Positions 8,229 through 16,723 of a stretch of 64,000 bases of DNA are shown here, in pieces. The stretch covers positions 49,134 to 113,133 of the forward strand of contig NZ_JAGRPU010000021.1 of assembly GCF_024606225.1 (NCBI RefSeq). Reading direction: 5' to 3'. Made by a program: the position numbers and the translations under genes. The DNA is from Endozoicomonas sp. ISHI1. Its GTDB lineage: Bacteria; Pseudomonadota; Gammaproteobacteria; Pseudomonadales; Endozoicomonadaceae. A model generated the notes under the pieces. It made no database searches. It saw nothing but the letters and a program-made list of their open reading frames with translations, and was not told where the DNA came from. Position 1 is the stretch's first letter, and the number at the start of each line of letters is the position of its first letter.

Positions 8229-9080
8229 ATGACGACTAGCGATAAAAAGCTGACTATCAGCTTTGAGTTTTTTCCGACCAAAACGGAAGAGGGTGCTAAA
8301 AAGCTTGATCAGACCGCGATCGAGCTCTCCAAATGCCAGCCAGAGTTTTTTTCTGTAACTTATGGTGCTGGTGGTTCCACCCGTGACAGAACACTTGATA
8401 CCGTATTGAGTGTTCGCAATTGCACTGATATTCCTACTGCCCCTCATCTCTCCTGTGTGGGCGATAGCAAAGCCCGGTTGAAAAGCCTGCTGGAGCAATA
8501 CCGGAGTCTGGGAATTAATCGAATCATTGCTCTACGCGGCGATCTGCCATCGGGTATGGGGCGCTCAAACGGAGAGTTGCAGTACGCTAATGAACTGGTG
8601 GAATTTATCCGGGCAGAAACCGGTGATCATTTTCATCTGGAAGTCGCTGCTTATCCGGAAGCCCACCCTCAGGCGCAAAACTTTGAAGCGGACCTGGTTC
8701 ACTTCAAACGCAAGGTGGATGCAGGGGCCAGTTCAGCCATTACCCAGTACTTCTTCAACGCTGACAGCTATTTTAACTTTGTCGATCGTGCCAGAGGTCT
8801 GGGGATTGATCTGCCGATTATCCCGGGTATTATGCCTATCACCAACTACACCCGTCTGGCTCGTTTCTCCGATGCCTGCGGTGCAGAAATTCCAAGATGG
8901 GTTCGCAAGCAGCTGGAAGCTTATGGTGATGATATCAACAGCATCAAACAGTTTGGTGAAGAAGTGGTCACCCGGATGTGTGAAAGACTCGTTGAGCAAG
9001 GTGTTCCCGGGCTGCACTTCTATGCCCTGAATCAGGCTGCACCCTCCAAAGCAATCTGTCAGAACCTCAAGTTGTTCTGA
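8229..9080 (+). CDS. metF: 5,10-methylenetetrahydrofolate reductase
   Basis: FAD-dependent TIM-barrel enzyme reducing 5,10-methylene-THF to 5-methyl-THF, the methyl donor that remethylates the homocysteine released by AhcY. It starts SFEFFPTKTEEG, with VTYGAGGSTRDRT, RGDLPSG, and the C-terminal GVPGLHFYALNQ characteristic of MetF. The length of 283 aa is normal. ATG 8229 is preceded by a weak GAAGG. It is placed after ahcY, as in many Pseudomonas-like genomes. A GC-rich hairpin (around 9085-9103) follows the stop. Confidence 0.97.
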   Translation: MTTSDKKLTISFEFFPTKTEEGAKKLDQTAIELSKCQPEFFSVTYGAGGSTRDRTLDTVLSVRNCTDIPTAPHLSCVGDSKARLKSLLEQYRSLGINRIIALRGDLPSGMGRSNGELQYANELVEFIRAETGDHFHLEVAAYPEAHPQAQNFEADLVHFKRKVDAGASSAITQYFFNADSYFNFVDRARGLGIDLPIIPGIMPITNYTRLARFSDACGAEIPRWVRKQLEAYGDDINSIKQFGEEVVTRMCERLVEQGVPGLHFYALNQAAPSKAICQNLKLF

Positions 9081-9169
9081 ACCCGCGGCCGGAGGCCGGG
9101 AGTGCTTTTGGCCTTAATCCATTGTCTTTTCTCACTCTCAGGGAGTCACGACCTTGCCATGGGAACGTC

Positions 9170-9895
9170 ATGAGAAATCCTCGAATCTATACCGATCAGC
9201 CTTTGGCAAAAGGTCAGGTCGTTGAGTTAACCGACAGTGCTGCCAACCATGTCGGTAAGGTTCTTCGCATGAAGCTTGAGGAGCCCCTTGTCCTGTTTAA
9301 TGGCATTGGGGCGTCGTGGCAGGGAACGATTCAGTCTGTTGCAAAAAAAACCGTTACTGTTGTCCTGGAAGCAGAATTGAGTCAGGTCACGGAATCTCCC
9401 TTGAAAGTCCACGTGGGTCAGAGTCTTAGCAGAGGTGAGCGAATGGATTACGCTATCCAGAAGGCCACCGAGATGGGCGTGACTGAAATAACGCCGCTCT
9501 TTTCTGAGCGCTGTGAAGTCAAGTTGAATGCAGAACGTCAGGCAAAGCGAGTCAGACACTGGCAACAGATCGCTATCAGTGCCTGTGAACAGTGTGGTTT
9601 GAACAGAGTTCCGGTTATTCACTCGCCTGAGTCTGTGGTGGGCTGGATGGCGAAGCAAAACGCTGACCTGAAGTTTGTACTTCACCACCGAACCGAAAAA
9701 AAACTGGAGAGATTTGATCAGCCAGAAACGGTTACTCTGTTGATCGGTCCGGAAGGTGGGTTGACTCAGGAAGAAATTACCAGCGCGGAGTCGTCAGGCT
9801 TTCGAGCGCTGGCACTGGGTCCCAGAGTTCTGAGAACGGAAACCGCTCCGATCACTGCAATCAGTGTGATGCAGTATCTCTGGGGCGATCTGTAA
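9170..9895 (+). CDS. rsmE: 16S rRNA m3U1498 methyltransferase
   Basis: SPOUT-class methyltransferase modifying U1498 of 16S rRNA. It has an N-terminal PUA-like domain (MRNPRIYTDQPL), then LGQSLSRGERMDYAIQKATE-like and LFSERCEVKL segments, and the SPOUT knot LLIGPEGGLTQEEI plus LGPRVLRTETAPITAI at the C-terminus. I start it at the ATG at 9170, which aligns with E. coli RsmE; a TTG at 9122 would add 16 unlikely residues. The 241-aa length fits. Its last 35 bases overlap the 3' end of chpC on the other strand. Confidence 0.95.
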   Translation: MRNPRIYTDQPLAKGQVVELTDSAANHVGKVLRMKLEEPLVLFNGIGASWQGTIQSVAKKTVTVVLEAELSQVTESPLKVHVGQSLSRGERMDYAIQKATEMGVTEITPLFSERCEVKLNAERQAKRVRHWQQIAISACEQCGLNRVPVIHSPESVVGWMAKQNADLKFVLHHRTEKKLERFDQPETVTLLIGPEGGLTQEEITSAESSGFRALALGPRVLRTETAPITAISVMQYLWGDL

Positions 9896-10421
9896 TTATT
9901 GCTGACAGCTGTTGTTCCACTTTTTCAAGATCAGGAATGGCGGCGGGGATACCCCTGATAATGACCCTGGATGTTTCTGCTGAACCTTTACTGTTATTGG
10001 CTTCGATAGCGGGCTGAAGTTCACCCGCTGTCAGATCCAGAGCCTGAGGAATGCCCTGTATCACCATGCCATAAAAAGGCAGCTGTTCATTCCCGGTAAT
10101 GCTGTGCATAACAGCAATCTTTGCTGTGGCAGAGAATTCTGCAAAGCGACCACCATTGATTCGTTCGAAGGAAATCAACGGGAGCGCTTGTCCCCGCCAG
10201 TCAATTTCACCAAGCAACCATGGGCTTGTCTCACTGCCACCGGATGGACGACTGTAGTCCACAACATCGGCAATACAGGAGACAGGGAGCAGAAGCGGTT
10301 TCTGCTGCATTGGGATCAAACGGGAGTTCAGGCATCTGCTCTTTATTCGCTCAGGGCTGCTCATCCGCTCAGGGCTGTTCACCTGTTCAGGGCTGTCAAT
10401 CTGTTCAGCACTGCCGGTCAT
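9861..10421 (-). CDS. chpC: CheW-like adaptor ChpC of the Chp chemosensory system
   Basis: Small CheW-fold protein expected to couple receptor and kinase in type IV pilus signalling. The core begins at about residue 40 (LLLPVSCIADVVDY...LLGEIDWRGQALPLISFE), which is the CheW pattern. The gene lies 12 bp after chpA with a strong ribosome binding site (AAAGGAG, seven bases). The N-terminus is unusual: four 6-residue units (SPEQVN, SPERMS, SPERIK and a leading degenerate one) encoded by 18-bp tandem repeats. In P. aeruginosa chpB lies between chpA and chpC; it is absent here. Confidence 0.82.
   Translation of the reverse strand: MTGSAEQIDSPEQVNSPERMSSPERIKSRCLNSRLIPMQQKPLLLPVSCIADVVDYSRPSGGSETSPWLLGEIDWRGQALPLISFERINGGRFAEFSATAKIAVMHSITGNEQLPFYGMVIQGIPQALDLTAGELQPAIEANNSKGSAETSRVIIRGIPAAIPDLEKVEQQLSAIITDRPRDTASH
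10348..10419 (-). repeat. Four 18-bp tandem repeats in the 5' end of chpC
   Basis: Units at 10348, 10366, 10384 and 10402 share the core TCAGGGCTG or a near variant. They are in frame and encode the SPE(Q/R) repeats. Confidence 0.7.
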
Positions 10422-10433
10422 GACGCTACTCCT

Positions 10434-13400
10434 TTATTGATTATTGTGAGCTTTGGCTCCGATCAATTTTTCGATGGAGGCCAGCATTTCATTTTCCTGA
10501 AAAGGTTTACCCAAATATTCATTAACACCCAGGCTGAAGGCTCTGGCTTTATGTTTCTCACCGGTTCTGGAGGTGATCATGATGATCGGCAAAGACTTCA
10601 GTCTGCCATCATTGCGAACGGCACTGGCCACCTCATAGCCATCCATCTTCGGCATTTCGATATCCAGAAGTATGATGTCATAGCTGCTTTCAGCCAGCCT
10701 GGTCATGGCTTCGACACCGTCCCTCGCAGTTTCAACCAGGTAGCCATTTCGCTCCAGCAGACGGGTGGTTACTTTACGTACAGTCACTGAATCGTCCACC
10801 ACCAGAACACGCTGGATGGTTTCTGCTTCTTCTTCCATCTGGCTGGTCAGTTCTACACAGTGCTGTTCAATCCGGTGTCTGTGAAACAGTGTGGCAGGAT
10901 CGATAATGATGGCGACACGGCCATCTCCAAGAATAGTGGCACCATTGACACCTACAAGACCAGCAAACTGTGGACCCAGACTTTTGGCAAAAATTTCACT
11001 ACCACCCATGATTTCATCCACGTGCAGAGCCAGATTCTTGCCGCCCCGCTGTACGATCACAACCGGGCACTGTTCGGGCTGAATTTTGGGGTTAGCATCC
11101 CCCAGAAGTTCCCCCAGGAAGATGAGCTGGTGCCCCTCACCGCCGTACTGCAGGGGGGTATTGTTCTGGTAGCAATCGATCAGGACTTTGCGATCCAATA
11201 CCGTAATACCATCAATAGCCTGCATAGGCAGGGCGTAAAGGTTGTCGGCAACCTCAACCATCAAGGCACGGTTTACCGACAGAGTGAACGGTAAACGGAG
11301 CTTGAAGGAGGTGCCTTTGCCAGGCTCGCTATTAATCTGGATGCTACCACCCATCTGACGCATTTCAGTATTGACCACATCCAGACCCAGACCTCGACCG
11401 GAAATTTGGGTGACAGATTCAGCCGTACTGAAGTCTGGCTCCAGAATCAGCTGGGCAATCTCCTGGTCGGTTAGCTCATCTTCCGGAGTGATCAGATGTT
11501 TTTCCAGTGCCTTGGCGTGCACTGCCTGAAGATTGATGCCCCGGCCATCGTCGCTGAGTTCAATAACAATGTCGGCACCATCCCGGGCGATAGCAAGCGT
11601 CAGATTGCCGGTTTTTGGTTTGCCCAGTCTCAGACGGTCCTCAACAGACGGCTCAATACCGTGGTCAATGGCATTTCGAAGCAGATGTTCCAATGGTGCG
11701 AGGATCCGTTCCAGCATAGTACGGTCCATCTCACCTTCGGCGTTGGTGACATTCAGGTTAACCGGCTTGTCCAATTCAGTTGACAACTGACGGGTAATCT
11801 TACGAAGGCGCGGCAGTAGACGACTGAATGAAACCATTCGGGCCTGCATCAATTTTTCCTGAAGCTCAATCAGAGTTCTGGATTGTTGAAGCAGCAGGGA
11901 TTCTGCATCACGATTTTTTTCCTGAATACCTTCCTTCAGATCCTGAAGGTCAGTCGCAGATTCAACGAGCGAGCGGGATAGCTGGCTTAGTTCTGAATAC
12001 TGGTCCATTTCCAGCGGATCAAATTCAGGGTTACTGCCGTACTCTTCTTCAAAGGTGGAAATAATCTGGGCCTGAGTTTCGGTATCCAGACGACTCAGTT
12101 GTTCTTTTACCCGGTCGATGGTGCTGTTCATCTCCACGAGGATGCTACCGATGTCGTGAATCTGCTGCTCAATACGACCCCGATGAATATTCGACTCACC
12201 AGAAAGATTAATCAACGATTCCAGAAGCTGCGCAGGGACACGAATCAATTCGATATCCTTGGACAGCCTATGGGCTGCGCTGCTGGTAACAGGCGTTTCT
12301 ATGCGTGTCGTCGCAAGAGCAGGCTCTTCTACGATAATTTCAGGCGCATTAGAGGCATTTTTTCCGGATTCGGGCTCTCTGAAAACGTCCTTGTTCAGAG
12401 GTTCTTCAACAAAAACCAGAGTGTCACCCACTGCCGTGTCCGCGGGCTGTTCACAGGTTGTGTCAGTCTCTTTTTTGACCCGACCTAAATAGTCAGGAAG
12501 AACCTCTAAAGGTGCTTGAGTGGTTGCAGGGGTGGGCAATTCTGCTTCAGAGTCATTATTGATAGCCCACATCTCCAGCTTTTCTACCATCGGAATGACT
12601 GAATCGGGTGTCTGCTGGTGTTTAAGGGCAATCAGCATCTGGTCGACCTGATCGTGAGCAGCCTGCAACAGGTGAACCGGTGCTTTATCTGCAGCACTTC
12701 TGCCTGTGGCAATAGCACTGTAGATAGCTTCAATGGCGTGACTGAGATCACCCAGTTCCGGCTGATCAGCCATTCGAGCACTGCCCTTGAGAGTATGCAG
12801 AGAACGCTGCAGATCGGTCAGGGTTGTCAGGTTCTCGCGATTATTCAGCCAGTCATCCAGAGCATGGTGGCAATCTTCTGCAAGATCAGTAGCCTCCTCC
12901 AGGAACAGTTCCAGCAGTTCAAGGTCATGCTCTTCCAATTCCGTTTCAATGTTGAGAGCCGCTGCCTTCTCAGTAACTATGGGCTCCAGCAGCATTTCTT
13001 CAACATCTTTAACAACGACAGTTGCTTCAGCCTCTGGCTCAAGAGCAGGTTGCTCTTCAATGGCAGGCTCTTTTGTCAGGGACTCCAGAACGACTTCTTC
13101 AACTTCAGGGCTTTTAATCACGAACTCTGGAGTAGATGACGCCAGAACAACCTCTTCAATTTCAATATTTTCAAAGACGGGCTCTGCCTGAGCCGCTTCA
13201 GCGACGAGCAGAGCTTCCAGAGACTCCCTGAGCTCTGCAAATACCGATTGCGGTGGCACCGGAGTTTGCTGGGCTGCAACCATATTCATCATATCGACCA
13301 GGGCTTCAAAGCCGTTGGATAGTGGTGCTGCAAGAACCCCCGGTAGAATGTTTTGATGCTTGTCCAGATAGTTCATGACATCCAGAAGCACGTCACATAG

Positions 13401-16400
13401 CTCAGCCAGAGACGTTAGTCGTGCTTCGTTTGCCCGTTCAGCCAATATTGTCAGTTCTTTCTGGAACAGTGCCAACTCTTCCCCGGGTAGAGCGTTGCGC
13501 CAGGTAGACAGATACTCATCGGCATCCAGCAAAAGGCTCAGATCGCTGTGGGCAAACAGCTGGGTATCCTGACCGCCAGTGTATTTTCTTTTGGTGGACT
13601 GTGCCTTATATTGCTCGGAGATGAGCTGGGCATTAAGTGCTTCCAGCCAGGACAGGTAATTTTCAGAGTCCAGTTCTGGTTGCCCGGGTGACAGGGCCAG
13701 CTGCTCGAGGCCGTCTTCAATTAGCTCAAGACCCTTCTCCAGCATACTGATCACCCGGTCATTGGCCGGAATCAGGTGAGCTCTGAAATCCTTGATGTTC
13801 TTTTCAAGGGCAACAATGATCTCAGCGAGGGGGGCTATCTCTGCCATCAGGGCAATACCCTTCATGGTATGGAGAGAGCGTTGTACCTGGTCACTGATTT
13901 GACGTTTACCGCCCTGAACTTTTACCTGGTCAACAAAGGATTGGACGACTTCCAGATGAGCCCTGGACTCGCCGAGAAATACGTTGAGCAGTTGGATGTC
14001 GTAAGCATCCTGTTCGGTCGACTCTGAAATGTCTTTCTGAACCTGTATCTCTGCTTCGGACTCTGGCACTGGCTTTGATAACGCTTCAACAATGGCCAGT
14101 TGCGTCACCATTGGGTCGGGTTGATCTGTCCGCTCGAAATCGATATCCGGATCACTGACGATGGCGTCATCAATAGAGTCTTCCTCGTCCTCAATGGTGT
14201 ATTTTTCACCTTTGGATAAGGCATCTGCCTGCTCCATGCAGACCAGAACATCGTGAGTCAGAACCTGACTCTGCTCGGCAAAGTCCGAAATCAGTCCCGG
14301 CAGCATATGGGTAACCCGGCTAACCAGTTTGCTCAATTCAGGGCTGTTATGTACGGTTCCGTCGATCAGGCGGTTCAACATGTTTTCTATGGACCATGCC
14401 AGCTCACCCACAACGCTGGCGCCCACCATGCGACCACTGCCTTTCAGGGTATGGAAAGCCCTGCGGACATCTTTCAGGGCTTTGAGGTCATCCTGATCAT
14501 TGACCCAGCCCGTGACACCTTCAGTCAGTTGCGCCTGAACTTCGCCGGCTTCTTCAATGAAGACTGCCAGTAGCTCGTCGTCGATGATGCTTTCCTGTTC
14601 AGCAGGGACTTCTTCGACTATCGAAGCAGGGGCTTGCGGCTGTCCGGGCTCAGCCACCCGTGAAGCTTGAGTCGGAGCCTCTGCCTCTGCGCTGCCTGAC
14701 GTGGTGAAATTGAACTGGACCACATCGTATGGGCTGACTTCTACAGGTCTTTGTCTGTTGGTGAGGGTCACAGAAGCCTGAACTGCCAGATCATTGGTTT
14801 CTGTTGAACTCTGTTTTTCTTCCGCCAAGGGCTCTTGTAATTGATCTTCATCGAGGGTGACGGGGGCTGACCCGTCCAGAAAGCTTTGCTCATCAATCTG
14901 CAATTCCAGAGAGCTCTCAGCCAGAGTGTAAGAACCCTCAGCCGGTGGGTAAGAGCCTTCTGTCTGTTCAGAAAAGACTTCATTTGGTTTGGCGGGACTT
15001 TCAAGCTGTTCAGGATCGGTCACACGCAGGGCAGACAGGCTTGCTTCTGCGACATCCAGAATGACTTCATGTTCTTCCTGATTTTTGTCACTCAACCTCT
15101 CCAGGTAGTATTCAATGCTGGTCACTGCATCAGCCAGGTATTCCAGTTCCATTTTTTCAGGTGTTTTACTGTTTTCTACCCACTCTTTACTGATGTGTTC
15201 TGAACAGGCTCTGACCAGATCGGCGGCCCGGGTCAGAGGTGTCATGGACAAACCGCCCTGGACTTTATGGAGCAGTTCGGGAATTGGGCTCAAGAAGTCC
15301 GGGTGATGATGACTGTCCACAAAATCAACGATGGCATCTTTGCTCTGCTCAAGATAATAGCGAGCCTCTTTGATAACCGCCTGATAGACTTCTTCCAGCA
15401 AGGGTGAGCCATCGCTTGTCTGCGGACCTTCGCCCGCAGCGTATCTGGAGAGTGCAGTCTCAAGATCAAGAATGGTGCCTGCTACCTCCATCAGATGCTC
15501 TTCAGCATTTTGACCGCTATTGATCACATTCTGGATCAGCGCTTTTTTCTGCAGCAGTCGGCTTTTCAGGTCGTCCATGCCCAGGATGGTCAGGGTATCC
15601 GCCACTTGCTGAATGACCGGTAGCTGGGTTTGCAGAACCATTGGATCAGGGTCGGCTGAGAGAAGATAAAGGTCCAGTGCTTCCTTGACACCTGTCAGCT
15701 CATAGTTCAAAGCTTCCACAACAGGCTGGGTAGCATTCACGCCCGTCAGAATATCCGAAATACCTGCCTGAGCCCTGTTCAGTTCTTCTTCCAGATGGTA
15801 GCGCGATTTCAGGGCACCGGTGAAACCATCATGACCTGCTGAAGTGGCGATGCAGTAGAGCAATCCCCGAAACAGTGCATCATCGGGATGAGTATTGATG
15901 AAGGGAGCACCCTGTTGGATGAACAGACGGATCTGGCCATCCAGTTCTCTGAGCAAATTGGCGACATGGATGTTCTGTACGATCGACTGATTATCCAGCC
16001 CTTCAGTCAGGCCAATACTGGCTTCCCAGAGGGGAGAAAGGGGAGTGCCCCAGGAAAGGTCCTGAAGTTTGGCAAACAATTTGGCCAGAATTTTAATCTG
16101 TTGAGTCCGGTTCTGACCTCGCAGATAACCTGCGAGCGTCAACTGATATTTCTGTCGTATTTTTCTCAGTAATGGTACCAAACCACTCTGTTCAAGCGTG
16201 TCCAGCTGTGATGGCTCGACAGGATCGATCAGTGAGTGGGTATCCGGAAAGAAAAAAGTGGCCTCCGACAGAGGATCTTCGCCCCGCAGCTGCCGCAGTT
16301 CATTGATCAGCGGCAGAAGCGACAATGGACGATCAACGCCACTGTTCAGAGTCTTTTGAATGTAACCTGGCAGCTGCAAGGTAGCTTGCATCAGGACTTC

Positions 16401-16667
16401 CAGGGCCACACCCGCATCAGGCACCCGCTCACTGAGCAAGGCCTCGGACAGTTTGTTCATTTCCAGGCTCAGGTGGGTTGCACCTTCATACTGCAACATT
16501 TTGAGTGCGCCATGGATCTGGCTGAATGAGCTCTGCCCGGCATTGATATGGGCGGGGTTGTCTGGCTCTTGCTGGTGCTTTTCCAATGCCTGGCGGGCTT
16601 CAACGAGCGTCTGCTCAATCTCTTCCTTAACCCAGTCCAGGCCTGCATAATCCTGTTGTTCAGCCAT
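10434..16667 (-). CDS. chpA: Hybrid histidine kinase ChpA (multi-Hpt CheA with receiver)
   Basis: Giant CheA-type kinase of the Pil-Chp pathway controlling type IV pilus extension/retraction and often cAMP. Domains in order: degenerate Hpt-like modules (about 30-65 and 450-500, no phospho-His), three true Hpt domains with the H-(T)-(L/M)-K-G motif at about 739 (FHTLKGSGRM), 930 (LHTMKG) and 1292 (LHTLKGSARM), dimerisation helices (1500-1600), HATPase with N-box LRNAIDHG near 1667 and DDGRGI, a CheW-like domain (about 1800-1930), and a C-terminal receiver (VVDDSVTVRK; phospho-Asp near 1998 in LLDIEMPKMDG). At 2077 aa it is shorter than P. aeruginosa ChpA, with fewer Hpt modules. Acidic Pro/Glu-rich linkers separate the domains. 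It lies between pilJ and chpC in the same transcript direction. Confidence 0.95.
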   Translation of the reverse strand: MAEQQDYAGLDWVKEEIEQTLVEARQALEKHQQEPDNPAHINAGQSSFSQIHGALKMLQYEGATHLSLEMNKLSEALLSERVPDAGVALEVLMQATLQLPGYIQKTLNSGVDRPLSLLPLINELRQLRGEDPLSEATFFFPDTHSLIDPVEPSQLDTLEQSGLVPLLRKIRQKYQLTLAGYLRGQNRTQQIKILAKLFAKLQDLSWGTPLSPLWEASIGLTEGLDNQSIVQNIHVANLLRELDGQIRLFIQQGAPFINTHPDDALFRGLLYCIATSAGHDGFTGALKSRYHLEEELNRAQAGISDILTGVNATQPVVEALNYELTGVKEALDLYLLSADPDPMVLQTQLPVIQQVADTLTILGMDDLKSRLLQKKALIQNVINSGQNAEEHLMEVAGTILDLETALSRYAAGEGPQTSDGSPLLEEVYQAVIKEARYYLEQSKDAIVDFVDSHHHPDFLSPIPELLHKVQGGLSMTPLTRAADLVRACSEHISKEWVENSKTPEKMELEYLADAVTSIEYYLERLSDKNQEEHEVILDVAEASLSALRVTDPEQLESPAKPNEVFSEQTEGSYPPAEGSYTLAESSLELQIDEQSFLDGSAPVTLDEDQLQEPLAEEKQSSTETNDLAVQASVTLTNRQRPVEVSPYDVVQFNFTTSGSAEAEAPTQASRVAEPGQPQAPASIVEEVPAEQESIIDDELLAVFIEEAGEVQAQLTEGVTGWVNDQDDLKALKDVRRAFHTLKGSGRMVGASVVGELAWSIENMLNRLIDGTVHNSPELSKLVSRVTHMLPGLISDFAEQSQVLTHDVLVCMEQADALSKGEKYTIEDEEDSIDDAIVSDPDIDFERTDQPDPMVTQLAIVEALSKPVPESEAEIQVQKDISESTEQDAYDIQLLNVFLGESRAHLEVVQSFVDQVKVQGGKRQISDQVQRSLHTMKGIALMAEIAPLAEIIVALEKNIKDFRAHLIPANDRVISMLEKGLELIEDGLEQLALSPGQPELDSENYLSWLEALNAQLISEQYKAQSTKRKYTGGQDTQLFAHSDLSLLLDADEYLSTWRNALPGEELALFQKELTILAERANEARLTSLAELCDVLLDVMNYLDKHQNILPGVLAAPLSNGFEALVDMMNMVAAQQTPVPPQSVFAELRESLEALLVAEAAQAEPVFENIEIEEVVLASSTPEFVIKSPEVEEVVLESLTKEPAIEEQPALEPEAEATVVVKDVEEMLLEPIVTEKAAALNIETELEEHDLELLELFLEEATDLAEDCHHALDDWLNNRENLTTLTDLQRSLHTLKGSARMADQPELGDLSHAIEAIYSAIATGRSAADKAPVHLLQAAHDQVDQMLIALKHQQTPDSVIPMVEKLEMWAINNDSEAELPTPATTQAPLEVLPDYLGRVKKETDTTCEQPADTAVGDTLVFVEEPLNKDVFREPESGKNASNAPEIIVEEPALATTRIETPVTSSAAHRLSKDIELIRVPAQLLESLINLSGESNIHRGRIEQQIHDIGSILVEMNSTIDRVKEQLSRLDTETQAQIISTFEEEYGSNPEFDPLEMDQYSELSQLSRSLVESATDLQDLKEGIQEKNRDAESLLLQQSRTLIELQEKLMQARMVSFSRLLPRLRKITRQLSTELDKPVNLNVTNAEGEMDRTMLERILAPLEHLLRNAIDHGIEPSVEDRLRLGKPKTGNLTLAIARDGADIVIELSDDGRGINLQAVHAKALEKHLITPEDELTDQEIAQLILEPDFSTAESVTQISGRGLGLDVVNTEMRQMGGSIQINSEPGKGTSFKLRLPFTLSVNRALMVEVADNLYALPMQAIDGITVLDRKVLIDCYQNNTPLQYGGEGHQLIFLGELLGDANPKIQPEQCPVVIVQRGGKNLALHVDEIMGGSEIFAKSLGPQFAGLVGVNGATILGDGRVAIIIDPATLFHRHRIEQHCVELTSQMEEEAETIQRVLVVDDSVTVRKVTTRLLERNGYLVETARDGVEAMTRLAESSYDIILLDIEMPKMDGYEVASAVRNDGRLKSLPIIMITSRTGEKHKARAFSLGVNEYLGKPFQENEMLASIEKLIGAKAHNNQ

Positions 16668-16723
16668 TGCCGGCCCCCGTTATTCCGTGCCAGCAACCCA
16701 TGCTGCTGGAATAAAAATACTCA

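Noticed and set aside
10860..16650. Many plus-strand ORFs opposite chpA
   Set aside because: Shadows of a long, high-coding-density gene; none has a recognisable domain.
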